A stretch of DNA of 64,000 nucleotides from the NCBI GenBank assembly GCA_947631595.1, contig CANRLZ010000005.1, forward strand, positions 1 through 64,000, given 5' to 3'. Position 1 is the stretch's first letter. Every line of letters begins with the position of its first letter. The DNA is from an uncultured Oscillospiraceae bacterium. Lineage in GTDB: Bacteria > Bacillota > Clostridia > Oscillospirales > Oscillospiraceae. The notes under the pieces are model-generated. The model did not search any database, was not told the DNA's origin, and was given only the letters and a program-made list of their open reading frames with translations. Of this stretch, positions 10,885 to 20,211 are shown piece by piece. Position numbers and translations under genes: made by a program.

Positions 10885-11013
10885 GCCGGGATTATACCCA
10901 ATTTGACCCAGTTGATTTTTCATATATCGCACAAGTTCAATGGGGTTTTCCACAAATTCTACGGCTTTTTCTTGTTCTAATCTCCAAATTTTTCTCCGGC
11001 TTGAAATTCCCCC

Positions 11014-11042
11014 TTTACATACGACGTATGACGTGTTATGAT
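11014..11042 (+). promoter_or_regulatory. Promoter of gntP-like gene TTTACA-N17-TATGAT with operator-like spacer
   Basis: TTTACA-tacgacgtatgacgtgt-TATGAT. Confidence 0.65.
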
Positions 11043-11118
11043 GTTGGCGTGAAAAGCGGGATCCGAAGCGTGGGAGCGGCGGGATCTCAGAATCTATGAA
11101 GAAAAGGAGCGACCCCCT

Positions 11119-12507
11119 ATGTTATTGGCAGTGTTCCTCATCTCCATCGCCGTGCTGCTGTTCTGCATCATCAAGCTGAAGCTCAACGCCTTTGTGGCCC
11201 TGATGGTCTGCGCCTACGGCACCGGCCTGCTGGCCCTGGCCACCTACGCCGGCGGCGCCGCCCCGGAGGGATTTGCCTCCATCGCCGACGTGGTGGCCAC
11301 CGTTACCAACAACTTCGGATCCACCCTGGGCTCCATCGGCATCGTCACCGGCCTGGGCGTTATGCTCGGTATGTTCATGTACGAGTCCGGCGGCATCGAC
11401 AGCATCGTGGATAAGGTGCTCAAGGCGGTGGGCCCCAAGCGTTCCCAGTATGCCGTGTCGGTGGCCGGATTTATCACCGGCATCCCCGTGTTTGGCGACG
11501 TGGTCTACATCATGTTTGCCCCCATGCTCCGGGTGCTGTCCAAAAAGACAAAATACTCCATGACCGCCTACGGCTGCGCCATCGCCGTGGCCACCACCTG
11601 TACCTTCGCCCTGGTGCTGCCCACCGCGCCTCCCCTGGCCGTGGCCGCCGCCATGGACATCAACGTGGGCATTTTCTTCTTCTACGCCCTGATCGCCGCC
11701 TTTGTGGGGATGTTCTTCGGCGGCATCGTCTGGGGCGGTTTCATCAACAAGCGGGATCAGAAGCTGGGCAAGACCTGGGACTTCTCCGACCTGGACGACC
11801 AGGCTGAGACCACCCAGGGCGACGGCCGCCCCAAGATGGGCGCCATGATGGCCATGTCCATCCTCCTGGTCCCCATCGTGCTCATCCTCATCGGCTCCTT
11901 CTCCGCTTTCTTCCTGCCCGCCGACAGCCAGCTGCTGCAGGTCCTCTCCTTCCTGGGAGATAAGAACGTGGCCATGACCATCGGCGTGCTCTACGGCGCG
12001 TTTATCTCCCGCAAGTACCTGCCCCGTTCCATCACCGACATTATGGCGGCCGGCGCCGATAAAGTGGGCCTGATCCTCCTCATCACCGGCGCGGGCGGCG
12101 CCTACGGCGGCGTGCTGAAGGCCTGCGGCATCGCCACCGTCATCACCGACGGGCTCCAGGGCTTCCATATGCCCATCCTGCTCATGTGCTTCGTCATCGC
12201 CCAGGTCCTGCGTATCGCCACCGGCTCCACCACCGTGGCCCTGACCACTACCGCCGCCATCGTCTCCACCGCCGCCGCCACCGCCGGGGTCTCCCCCATC
12301 CTCTGCGCCATCGCGGTATGCGCCGGCGGCATCGGCCTCTCCCTGCCCAACGACTCCGGCTTCTGGGCCATCTCCCGCTTCTTCCATCTCACCGAGGTGG
12401 ACACCCTCCGTGGGTGGTCCCTGGGTGGCTTCGTAGCCGGCGTATCCATCCTGATCTTCGCCTGTCTGCTCAGTCTGTGCCAGGGCTTCCTGCCCGGTCT
12501 GGTGTAA
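11119..12507 (+). CDS. GntP family gluconate/sugar-acid permease
   Basis: Multi-TM GntP-like protein (GGIDSIVDKVLKAVGPKRSQYAVSVAGFITGIPVFGDVVYIMFAP; GTGAGGAYGGVLK-like; STTVALTTTAAI). Confidence 0.9.
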   Translation: MLLAVFLISIAVLLFCIIKLKLNAFVALMVCAYGTGLLALATYAGGAAPEGFASIADVVATVTNNFGSTLGSIGIVTGLGVMLGMFMYESGGIDSIVDKVLKAVGPKRSQYAVSVAGFITGIPVFGDVVYIMFAPMLRVLSKKTKYSMTAYGCAIAVATTCTFALVLPTAPPLAVAAAMDINVGIFFFYALIAAFVGMFFGGIVWGGFINKRDQKLGKTWDFSDLDDQAETTQGDGRPKMGAMMAMSILLVPIVLILIGSFSAFFLPADSQLLQVLSFLGDKNVAMTIGVLYGAFISRKYLPRSITDIMAAGADKVGLILLITGAGGAYGGVLKACGIATVITDGLQGFHMPILLMCFVIAQVLRIATGSTTVALTTTAAIVSTAAATAGVSPILCAIAVCAGGIGLSLPNDSGFWAISRFFHLTEVDTLRGWSLGGFVAGVSILIFACLLSLCQGFLPGLV

Positions 12508-12540
12508 GCCTCCCCGGAGGGCCGCAGCGATTTGGCAGAC

Positions 12541-12575
12541 AGAGGGCCGCCGCTCCCCCTGGGCGGCGGCCCTCT
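12541..12575 (+). terminator. Terminator after gntP-like gene
   Basis: agagggccgccgc-tccccctg-ggcggcggccctct followed by T/C-rich tract. Confidence 0.75.
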
Positions 12576-12585
12576 CTTCTTCCTC

Positions 12586-12640
12586 TTGCTTTTCCGCCGC
12601 GGGTGTGGTACGATACAAGTCGTATGATGTCCGTCATGCT
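12586..12640 (+). promoter_or_regulatory. fadR-like promoter TTGCTT-N17-TACGAT with downstream operator-like motif
   Basis: TTGCTT 12586-12591, TACGAT 12609-12614, then acaagtcgtatgatgtccgtcat. Confidence 0.6.
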
Positions 12641-12663
12641 GAAACACGCGGGAGGAAGGAACC

Positions 12664-13392
12664 GTGGAGAACCGATATTTTGAGACCTTGAAGGCCAAAG
12701 ACGCCTCTCTGCCCGAGCAGGTGGCGGAGCAGATCTCCCAGCTCATTGTGGAGCGGCGGCTGGAGAGCGGCGCGAAGCTGCCCAACGAGTTTGAGCTGGC
12801 CGCCCAGCTCAACGTGGGGCGGGGCACCGTCCGGGAGGCGGTGAAGCTGCTGGTATCCCGCAACGTGTTGGTCATCCGCCGGGGGCTGGGCACCTATATC
12901 GCCAGCCGCCCCGGGCAGGTGGACGACCCCCTGGGCTTTGCCTACTACCCCGATCAGCTGCGGCTGAGCATGGATCTGCTGGAGGTCCGCGCCAATCTGG
13001 AACCCTGGGTGGCCGGAACGGCGGCCCAGCGGGCCACCCAGGAGAACATGGACGCCCTGCGGGAGATGTGTCTGCTGGTGGAGCGGGACATCCTGGAGGG
13101 GCGGGACCACCTGGCCCACGATGTGGAGTTCCACGTCCGCATCGCCCAGTGTACCCAAAACCTGGTGGTGCCGGAGCTCATTCCTATCATCACCTACGCC
13201 GTTGGCCTGTTTGGCAAGCTGACGGGAAACAGCCTGCGCTCGGAGACCATCATCGACCACCGGGCCATTGCCGACGCCATCTGCGCCCACGACCCCGACC
13301 GGGCCGAACAGGCCATGCGCCGCCACATGGAGCTCAACCGGGCGGAGCTGGAACGGGTAGCCCGGGAACAGCGCGGCGAAATCGGGCGGTAG
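12664..13392 (+). CDS. GntR family (FadR subfamily) transcriptional regulator
   Basis: Winged HTH (LPEQVAEQISQLIVERRLESGAKLPNEFELAAQLNVGRGTVREAVKLLVSRNVL) and helical FCD domain. Confidence 0.93.
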   Translation: MENRYFETLKAKDASLPEQVAEQISQLIVERRLESGAKLPNEFELAAQLNVGRGTVREAVKLLVSRNVLVIRRGLGTYIASRPGQVDDPLGFAYYPDQLRLSMDLLEVRANLEPWVAGTAAQRATQENMDALREMCLLVERDILEGRDHLAHDVEFHVRIAQCTQNLVVPELIPIITYAVGLFGKLTGNSLRSETIIDHRAIADAICAHDPDRAEQAMRRHMELNRAELERVAREQRGEIGR

Positions 13393-13431
13393 CCCTTTCC
13401 TGAAAACACGGCCCACAGAAGAAAACAAGAC

Positions 13432-13475
13432 AAAAGCGACGGCCGGGAGATCCACCTCCCCGCCGCCGCTTTTGC
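13432..13475 (+). terminator. Terminator after fadR-like gene
   Basis: aaaagcgacggc ... gccgccgctttt stem. Confidence 0.55.
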
Positions 13476-13679
13476 CGTTTGGTGATCCAGCGTACCCCCC
13501 AAATTCTGTGTAAAGTCCAAAGGATGGCATAAAACGGAGCAAAAAATGGTCAGGGAGGACGGCTTGAACAATCTCCCTGATCCACAATATAAGCAAGAAA
13601 CGGAATGCATATCAAAGGCGGCGGCCGCTGCCGCATGATCTACCCTTGATGTGCAGGCCGTTTTCTGCTATTTGAGGAT

Positions 13680-14144
13680 TCGATTCCCAAAGAAAATCGA
13701 CATCTGGACGTAGATCACGCTCCAGTCCTGGCGTCGGCCAGTCCGTTTTTTAGGGCCAGACAGAGCATCTTCAAAAGGCTGTCGTCCGTAGGAAATACGG
13801 ACTTGGATTTGGTCACCTTCTAAAGCTGGTGATTGAATCCCTCAATGGTGTTGGCGGTATAGATCGGCCGCCGCACTTCCCGGGGGCACTTGAAGTAAGT
13901 GCTCAAATTGGCCCCTCCGATCCTGGAGAACAGACACCTCCACGTCACCGAAGCTGGTACGCGGGATTTTGCCGCTGTGCCGGTTCCGGCTGTTTTCTGT
14001 GCCCTTGTTCTTGTAGTCATACCCACTGTAACCCAGCTCGTCGTCCAGCTCCGCACCCAGACTGTCCTCCATAAATTCCGCGATGGGCTCCTTGAAGAGA
14101 TCCCGGATATCCTCCATGCTGCTGACGCCGCTGCTCCGCAACAA
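13680..14144 (-). pseudogene. Decayed IS256-family transposase with internal deletion
   Basis: N-terminal EDIRDLFKEPIAEFMEDSLGAELDDELGYSGYDYKNK and, after a frame change, C-terminal IYTANTIEGFNHQL*KVTKSKSVFPTDDSLLKML with stops; catalytic centre missing. Confidence 0.85.
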
Positions 14145-14278
14145 CTCCCGGGTCTTCTCTCTCCGGGCTCGTTTTTCCGGACTGCGTTTTTTCTGCTGCT
14201 CATAGTAAAACCTCCAAATATGGTGCTTCTATTCTATACCATATCAGAGGTTTATACAATTTTTAGAATGGGCTCTCT

Positions 14279-14357
14279 TTCCAGGGCTTTGGCCCCTTCC
14301 CTCCGCACCTCAACCAAGGCCCTCAGCCCGCCCCCGCCTGACGGCGGGTTCTTTGAC
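14279..14357 (+). repeat. Degenerate direct repeat copy 1 (IS-end-like)
   Basis: tttccagggctttggccccttcc...gcccgcccccgcctgacggcgggttctttgac resembles 17228-17309. Confidence 0.7.
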
Positions 14358-14404
14358 AAACTGAAGATGGGATTGAGTATATTCAATCCCTTCTTTTTAT
14401 TGCC

Positions 14405-16456
14405 CTAAAGGTCAATTTTAGTAATTTCTTTATTATACACATAGGTATAAACAGAATTGCATATCCGTCGAGAAAAGTGTTCAATCCACCCATTGGGGTT
14501 CCGAAAATAATCAATGATTTGAAAAAGCGCAAGGATATCCAAAACAACAAATAATATACGCCACCCCAGATGCAATGGTCCTGTGTAATCGGTGAAAACC
14601 TTGAATACCCAAATACCAACAGTCACCAGTAGAATTAAGACAGAAGCAATCATGATGCCGCATTTAAACCGCTTTGCAACTTTTTCTGACTTGTCTTTCG
14701 CCCGATGTGCCGCTTCCCCTCTCTTGTTCGCACGCGCCTTTTCTGTATTCTCCATCCGTTTTACTATGGCCCTCAACTGCTGAATTTCTTGATCTTTTTG
14801 GTCTAATTCTCTTTGCTTTTTTCTCTCAAGTAATGAGGTGGCCTCCTCTATATGCTTCGATGCTTTCTCTTTAACATACTTATTTATGGCACGCTGAACG
14901 TTCTCAGGAGATACAGCGTTAACATCATTTTCGGTTACATCAAACAAATATTGGCGCATACATGATTGGCTACGAATTAATAGCGCCGCATCTTCAGTGA
15001 GATCCCCGCTTTCAATCAACCGATCTGTCAATTCTATTGCCCGATCCATGATCTCCTGCGTCAGTTGACAAGCTGCGGTAGCATTTGCTATCAGCACATC
15101 CATTGGAAGTGAACTCTTTGCATCATAGCTACTTAGCCAAAGCAAACTGACTACATCAATGTCAAGCATTGCGAAATCAATCTCTGAATGGAACACTTTA
15201 GGGGACAACGCTTTCATGCACTGCGTCAACCACGGGTCTTGAGTAACCAGTATGGCCTTGCAACGTTCAATTTTTGTTGGATGATTATTCTTTCTAAGCA
15301 TTCCAATCGCTGCTAACGATTTGGTATCATAATCAAATCTATCACCATTTTCACGGTGTCTGCCCGACTTACCTCTTGACTCTCTAAGCCAATTCGTTAT
15401 AGCCTTTTCGTCTTGGACATCGGGATAGTTTTCCACAGAATAACCAGGTGCAGGAACAGTCTCAATCATTCCTCGCGTCATTAGATTTGCGCTAACCGAT
15501 GATGAAATTGCTTCCAACATTTCCAGTGGATAATTCTTTGAGGCAAGACCCTCCAGTTGAAAGGCATTCTTTCTGCCTGCCCTCTTTGCAAAGGCAGAAA
15601 GCAGACTTTCAGCTTCTGCTACTGTGTGTTCAAAAACACAAACTTGGCCACCGTTCCTTCGTATTAAGTCAATTAACTCTCGCACTCCTTGTTGCCGTAC
15701 TTTTGAATCATAGCCCAAGTAATTAATTACAAGGGAACAGTCCAGATAAAATGTAACATCCTTCAATTTTGAAGAAATGCTCGCTTTATTTTCTCGTTCA
15801 AGGTAATAAAGCGCCTTATAAGCAAAGAAACCTCTCACTATTTCTTTTAAATATTCGAACTCTAATGCGTGCCATTCTGATAAATCAAGAATGCACTGCG
15901 CTACCCAAAAATTTTCTTTTCCATTTTTTGCTTTAGTAATCATCTGTAAATCGTTAACGTCTTTTGCCATAGTAAAACCGCAAGATTCGAAGAAATTCGT
16001 CAACATATCTTTCAGCGTATTGGAGTCGAAAGATTTATAAGGCTTGTGCTCAACAAAATAGTTCTTCATTTTATCAAGCACATAGTCAATTTTCCGGCGC
16101 ATCTCCAATTGATCTTTCAAAAAGTCCTTATTATCAAAGGCTGTAGCCACATAGTACTTCCCCTTTTCTTTTCGGATATAAGGATGCGCAGATGCCTTAA
16201 TCTTTGTGTTCCTCTGTAAAATTCCTTTTATAAAGCCGAGTGGCATATCGTCAAAACCGTATTCCGATTTAATTGTAGCCTGTATTTGCTCAATATCAAT
16301 TTCCTGGCCGATGGTCGTAGGTAGGGATGCCAAAACAAATGGAGACACCAAATCAATATAGTCACGCCTATCCCGCTCCCAAAGGGCAGATAGCATGCCA
16401 ACTGTACATAGAGCATTTGGATTCTTCATATCTAGTATCACCCCAAAGCTTATCAT
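14405..16456 (-). CDS. PIN-like domain protein with C-terminal coiled coil and two TM segments, uncharacterized
   Basis: PIN-like acidic pattern: VTFYLDCSLVINYL, VCVFEHTVAEAESLL, RFDYDTKSLAAIGML, AILVTQDPWLTQCM; helical K/E region then GIMIASVLILLVTVGIWVF and GWRILFVVLDILALFQII. MISFG start has SD GGAGG. Confidence 0.65.
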   Translation of the reverse strand: MISFGVILDMKNPNALCTVGMLSALWERDRRDYIDLVSPFVLASLPTTIGQEIDIEQIQATIKSEYGFDDMPLGFIKGILQRNTKIKASAHPYIRKEKGKYYVATAFDNKDFLKDQLEMRRKIDYVLDKMKNYFVEHKPYKSFDSNTLKDMLTNFFESCGFTMAKDVNDLQMITKAKNGKENFWVAQCILDLSEWHALEFEYLKEIVRGFFAYKALYYLERENKASISSKLKDVTFYLDCSLVINYLGYDSKVRQQGVRELIDLIRRNGGQVCVFEHTVAEAESLLSAFAKRAGRKNAFQLEGLASKNYPLEMLEAISSSVSANLMTRGMIETVPAPGYSVENYPDVQDEKAITNWLRESRGKSGRHRENGDRFDYDTKSLAAIGMLRKNNHPTKIERCKAILVTQDPWLTQCMKALSPKVFHSEIDFAMLDIDVVSLLWLSSYDAKSSLPMDVLIANATAACQLTQEIMDRAIELTDRLIESGDLTEDAALLIRSQSCMRQYLFDVTENDVNAVSPENVQRAINKYVKEKASKHIEEATSLLERKKQRELDQKDQEIQQLRAIVKRMENTEKARANKRGEAAHRAKDKSEKVAKRFKCGIMIASVLILLVTVGIWVFKVFTDYTGPLHLGWRILFVVLDILALFQIIDYFRNPNGWIEHFSRRICNSVYTYVYNKEITKIDL

Positions 16457-16618
16457 ATCAGACCTCCCAGAATTTGTCCACACATTTTGTCGTTTTTTGG
16501 GCTAAATTACCGTATTACTTCCTGATGTTATTATAACTAAATACTGGCCCATAAGTTTGTCAAACAAACATATGCTTACGCAAAAAGCGCACCTCAAATT
16601 GAGGTGCGTCAGCCTGTC

Positions 16619-16650
16619 AAAAAACCTCGCCGGTGGCGAGGTTTTTTGGT
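16619..16650. terminator. Hairpin with T-tracts on both strands
   Basis: aaaaaacctcgccggtggcgaggtttttt. Confidence 0.75.
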
Positions 16651-16687
16651 ATCATGGTGGGAGAAAGCAAGACAGGGGGCCTATAAG

Positions 16688-17209
16688 ATGGACGGCTGGA
16701 AGAAGGACGCGCGGCGGGACGTGGTGATCGTGGACATCGACGCGCTGGTGCAGGCGAATCACCTGCCGCGGAAGATCGAGCGGGTCACGGACTACGACTG
16801 GCTGTACGAGTGGCTGGATCCGTACTACTGTCACGAGGTGGGCCGCCCCGGGACCGACCCAGTGGTGCTGATCAAGATGGCGCTGATCCAGCACCTGTTC
16901 GGCATCCCATCCCTGCGGCAGATATACCGCCAGATCCAGGACACGCTATCCTACCGCTGGTTCCTGGGCTACGGTCTGCTGGACGATATCCCCCACTTCG
17001 CCACGGTGAGTTACGCCTTCTGCAAGCGCTTCCCGCCGGAGCTGAGCGAGGAGATCTATGCCAAGAGCAAAGAAACGATAGAGAGGGCCTTTGCCGACGC
17101 GAAGGAAAAACACGCTATGCGTTATGCCCACCGCCGAGGTCTGGCCCGGGTCACAAGCTGGGTGAGGCTGAAATACGCCGCCATGAATCTCAAAGATTTG
17201 GCAAATTGA
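16688..17209 (+). pseudogene. IS1182/IS5-like transposase remnant, internally deleted
   Basis: N-terminal PRKIERVTDYDWLYEWLDPYYCHEVGRPGTDPVVLIKMALIQHLFGIPSLRQ joined directly to C-terminal ERAFADAKEKHAMRYAHRRGLARVTSWVRLKYAAMNLKDLA; about half the expected length. Confidence 0.82.
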
Positions 17210-17227
17210 AGCTGGAAGGCCCCTTGT

Positions 17228-17309
17228 CTTTCCAGACCTTTGCTCCCTTTTCTCTACACCTTAGACAAAACGCCCCGGCCCGCCCCCGCCTGACGGTGGA
17301 TTCTTTGAC
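17228..17309 (+). repeat. Degenerate direct repeat copy 2 (IS-end-like)
   Basis: tttccagacctttgctccctt...gcccgcccccgcctgacggtggattctttgac resembles 14279-14357. Confidence 0.7.
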
Positions 17310-17530
17310 TAGTCAAAATTTTTTCTCGACTTTTGTCCTCAAATCTGGTATGTTGTGTTGCCAAAGGGAGTGAGGGGTTGGAACGGCGGAGGAAGGACGA
17401 TCCAATACACTTGAAGGCGGCTGTTTCCCGGTGCGGGGGGCAGCCGCTTTCGCTTCCGCTGGGATCATTTCAAATTGCTTGGAACCACGGCTCCTCTAAA
17501 ATAAAGGTATCATTCAAAGGAGGGGCGAAA

Positions 17531-18115
17531 ATGCGTACATACGGATATGTTAGGGTATCGACCAAGGAACAAAACGAGGACCGGCAGGTGATCGCCATGG
17601 GGGAGTTTGGCGTGGAGGACGCCCATATCATCATGGACAAGCAGTCCGGCAAGGACTTTGACCGGCCTGGATACCGGCGGCTCCTTCGCAAGCTAAAAGC
17701 CGGGGACACCCTTGTCATCAAGAGCATCGACCGGCTGGGGCGGAACTACGAGGAGATTCTGGAGCAGTGGCGGCTGCTGACCAAGGAAAAGCAGGTGGCC
17801 ATCGTGGTGCTGGATATGCCCCTGCTGGACACCCGGCGGGATCGGGACCTCACCGGGGTGCTGATCGCTGACATCGTGCTTCAGCTTCTCAGCTATGTTG
17901 CCCAGACGGAGCGGGAGTTCAACCGCCAGCGGCAGGCGGAGGGCATCGCCGCGGCCAAGGCGCGGGGCGTCCACTTCGGGCGGAGCTTCAAGGACCGGGG
18001 TGAGAACTACGAGAGCGTCCTGGCCGCGTGGCGGGAGGGCAAGATCAGCGGCCGGGCGGCGGCCAGGGCCCTTGGCGTGGCCCACGGCACCTTCCAGCGG
18101 TGGAGCAAAGAGTAA
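17531..18115 (+). CDS. Small serine resolvase/invertase
   Basis: MRTYGYVRVSTKEQNEDRQ, IKSIDRLGRNYEEI, C-terminal HTH; RBS aaaggagg upstream. ORF track start is too far upstream. Confidence 0.92.
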   Translation: MRTYGYVRVSTKEQNEDRQVIAMGEFGVEDAHIIMDKQSGKDFDRPGYRRLLRKLKAGDTLVIKSIDRLGRNYEEILEQWRLLTKEKQVAIVVLDMPLLDTRRDRDLTGVLIADIVLQLLSYVAQTEREFNRQRQAEGIAAAKARGVHFGRSFKDRGENYESVLAAWREGKISGRAAARALGVAHGTFQRWSKE

Positions 18116-18303
18116 TATCCGGCCTATAAATCTTACCTTGTGATCCAGTTAAATGAGCCATGCGTTCAGCGGGATAATGCCGTTTTGAAAGGCGGTGTTG
18201 CCCCGCTTTTCGCTATTTTATTATTCATTCTACCATTTTCAGCCCCGGATTACAAGGTAAGGGTTGCGAGCCGCCTACACTTTGAAACGGGGGTGAAAGC
18301 CGC

Positions 18304-20211
18304 GTGGAACCACAAGCAAAAAGAGACGCTGTGCTTATCGGCCCCGGCATCAACACCATCAGCCCCCGCGTGCTGAAAATCCTTTTGCGGGACAAGGCCA
18401 CAGGCAAAAACATTGTCTGGGCCACGGATAACTATGCCCAACTGGGGGACGAATTTGCCGCCCCCTGCGAGATACTCCCCGAACTCATTACCGGGACCAA
18501 CGCCCACATCATCCAGCCCCGTGTCCGCAAAGGTCAAGCCGAACAGTCCAGCCGCACCCGCAAACGGGGCGAAGTGTTCACCCCTCTCGGGGTCTGCCAA
18601 AAAATGTGTGACCACTTCGACACGGTGTGGGCAAAGGCCGACTGGAAGCGCTATGTGGATGTCCGCTGTCTGGAGATCACCTGCGGCGAGGCGCCGTTCC
18701 TGGTTTCCCGCTATGACGCCGCCACCGGCGAGACCGTGCCTCTGAGCGGACGGATCGGTCTGCTGGACCGGAAGCTCCGGGCGGTGGGCGAGAACGCCGA
18801 AAACGAGGCGGAATGGCTCCGGTGGGCCATCCGGGCGGTGGAAAGCACCTATGGCTACGAGTACCAGGGCGACTCGCTGCTCATTGCCCGGCTCAACGTG
18901 CTGGCGACCTACGGCGACTACCTGCGAAAGCGGTGGAAGCGAGAGCCCACCGCCAAAGAGCAGGCAAAGGTGGCAAACATCATTGCCTGGAACCTCTGGC
19001 AGATGGACGGGCTGAAAAATACCACCCCCATTGGCTCTCTGGAATCCAGAAACTACATACAGCTGACCCTTTTCGGCGACGAAGACCCGGATCCCGGCGG
19101 CCCTATCGCCCGCCGCTGCGTCGCGCGCAACTGGCGGGCCAAACGATCTCAGCCCATCGCGCAAGATCATTCGGAGGAGGTCAGACCGATGAAATTTGAC
19201 TATGTGATCGGAAATCCGCCGTATCAGGATGAAACTTTGGGAGAGAATAAAGGATTTGCGCCGCCTATCTACCATCTTTTTCTTGAGGAAGCATACAAAA
19301 TTTCGGACAGAGTGGAACTTATTCATCCTGCTCGGTTTCTTTTCAATGCTGGTAGCACTCCAAAGGCGTGGAATCAAAAGATGTTGTCAGATCCGCATTT
19401 CAAAGTACTTTATCATGAGCAGGATAGTAGCCATCTGTTCCCCAATACTGATATTAAAGGCGGGGTTGTTATCACTTACCATGATAATGTCAGAGATTTC
19501 GGAGCTATTGTGTCATACACAATGTTTGAAGAACTAAATTCTATACTTCACAAGGTTATAAACAAGAAAGAAAACAGTCTTATGGATATTGTCTATATCC
19601 AGAATAGGTTTAACTTGGAAATCCTGCTTAGCGAGCATCCAGATTTCAAGCAATCTATAGGAAGTAATGGGCGAGATTCTCGTTTAGAAAAAAATATCTT
19701 TGCCAAAATTCCGATATTTACCTCTGATAATAATTCAGACAGCATTAAAGTTGTAGGAGTGTTTGAAAATAAACGTGTATTTCGATATATTGAACGAAAA
19801 TATTTAGATTTTGTTCATGAGAACCTCAAAAAATATAAAGTTGTACTTCCAGTTGCTAATGGTAGTGGAGAGTTTGGACAAGTTTTAAGTTCACCGTTCA
19901 TTGAAGCCCCTTTTGAAGCATATACACGTTCATTCATAGGTATAGGCGCATTTGATACACAAGATGAAGCAGACGCATTGTTAAAGTATCTAAAATCAAA
20001 GTTTTGCCGCTCTATGTTGTCCGTATTAAAAGTTACTCAAATGAACAACAAAGATGTTTGGAAGTACGTCCCCCTCCAGGATTTCACCCCCGCCTCCGAC
20101 ATCGACTGGTCAAAATCCATCCCTGAGATCGACCAACAGCTCTACGCCAAGTACGGCCTGACCCAGGAGGAGATCGACTTCATCGAGTCCCATGTGAAGG
20201 AGATGACGTGA
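18304..20211 (+). CDS. N6-adenine DNA methyltransferase, Eco57I-like, restriction-modification system
   Basis: GEVFTPLGVCQKMCDHFD, motif-I-like EITCGEAPFLVSRYD, motif IV YVIGNPPYQDE, AT-rich target recognition region. Confidence 0.85.
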   Translation: MEPQAKRDAVLIGPGINTISPRVLKILLRDKATGKNIVWATDNYAQLGDEFAAPCEILPELITGTNAHIIQPRVRKGQAEQSSRTRKRGEVFTPLGVCQKMCDHFDTVWAKADWKRYVDVRCLEITCGEAPFLVSRYDAATGETVPLSGRIGLLDRKLRAVGENAENEAEWLRWAIRAVESTYGYEYQGDSLLIARLNVLATYGDYLRKRWKREPTAKEQAKVANIIAWNLWQMDGLKNTTPIGSLESRNYIQLTLFGDEDPDPGGPIARRCVARNWRAKRSQPIAQDHSEEVRPMKFDYVIGNPPYQDETLGENKGFAPPIYHLFLEEAYKISDRVELIHPARFLFNAGSTPKAWNQKMLSDPHFKVLYHEQDSSHLFPNTDIKGGVVITYHDNVRDFGAIVSYTMFEELNSILHKVINKKENSLMDIVYIQNRFNLEILLSEHPDFKQSIGSNGRDSRLEKNIFAKIPIFTSDNNSDSIKVVGVFENKRVFRYIERKYLDFVHENLKKYKVVLPVANGSGEFGQVLSSPFIEAPFEAYTRSFIGIGAFDTQDEADALLKYLKSKFCRSMLSVLKVTQMNNKDVWKYVPLQDFTPASDIDWSKSIPEIDQQLYAKYGLTQEEIDFIESHVKEMT

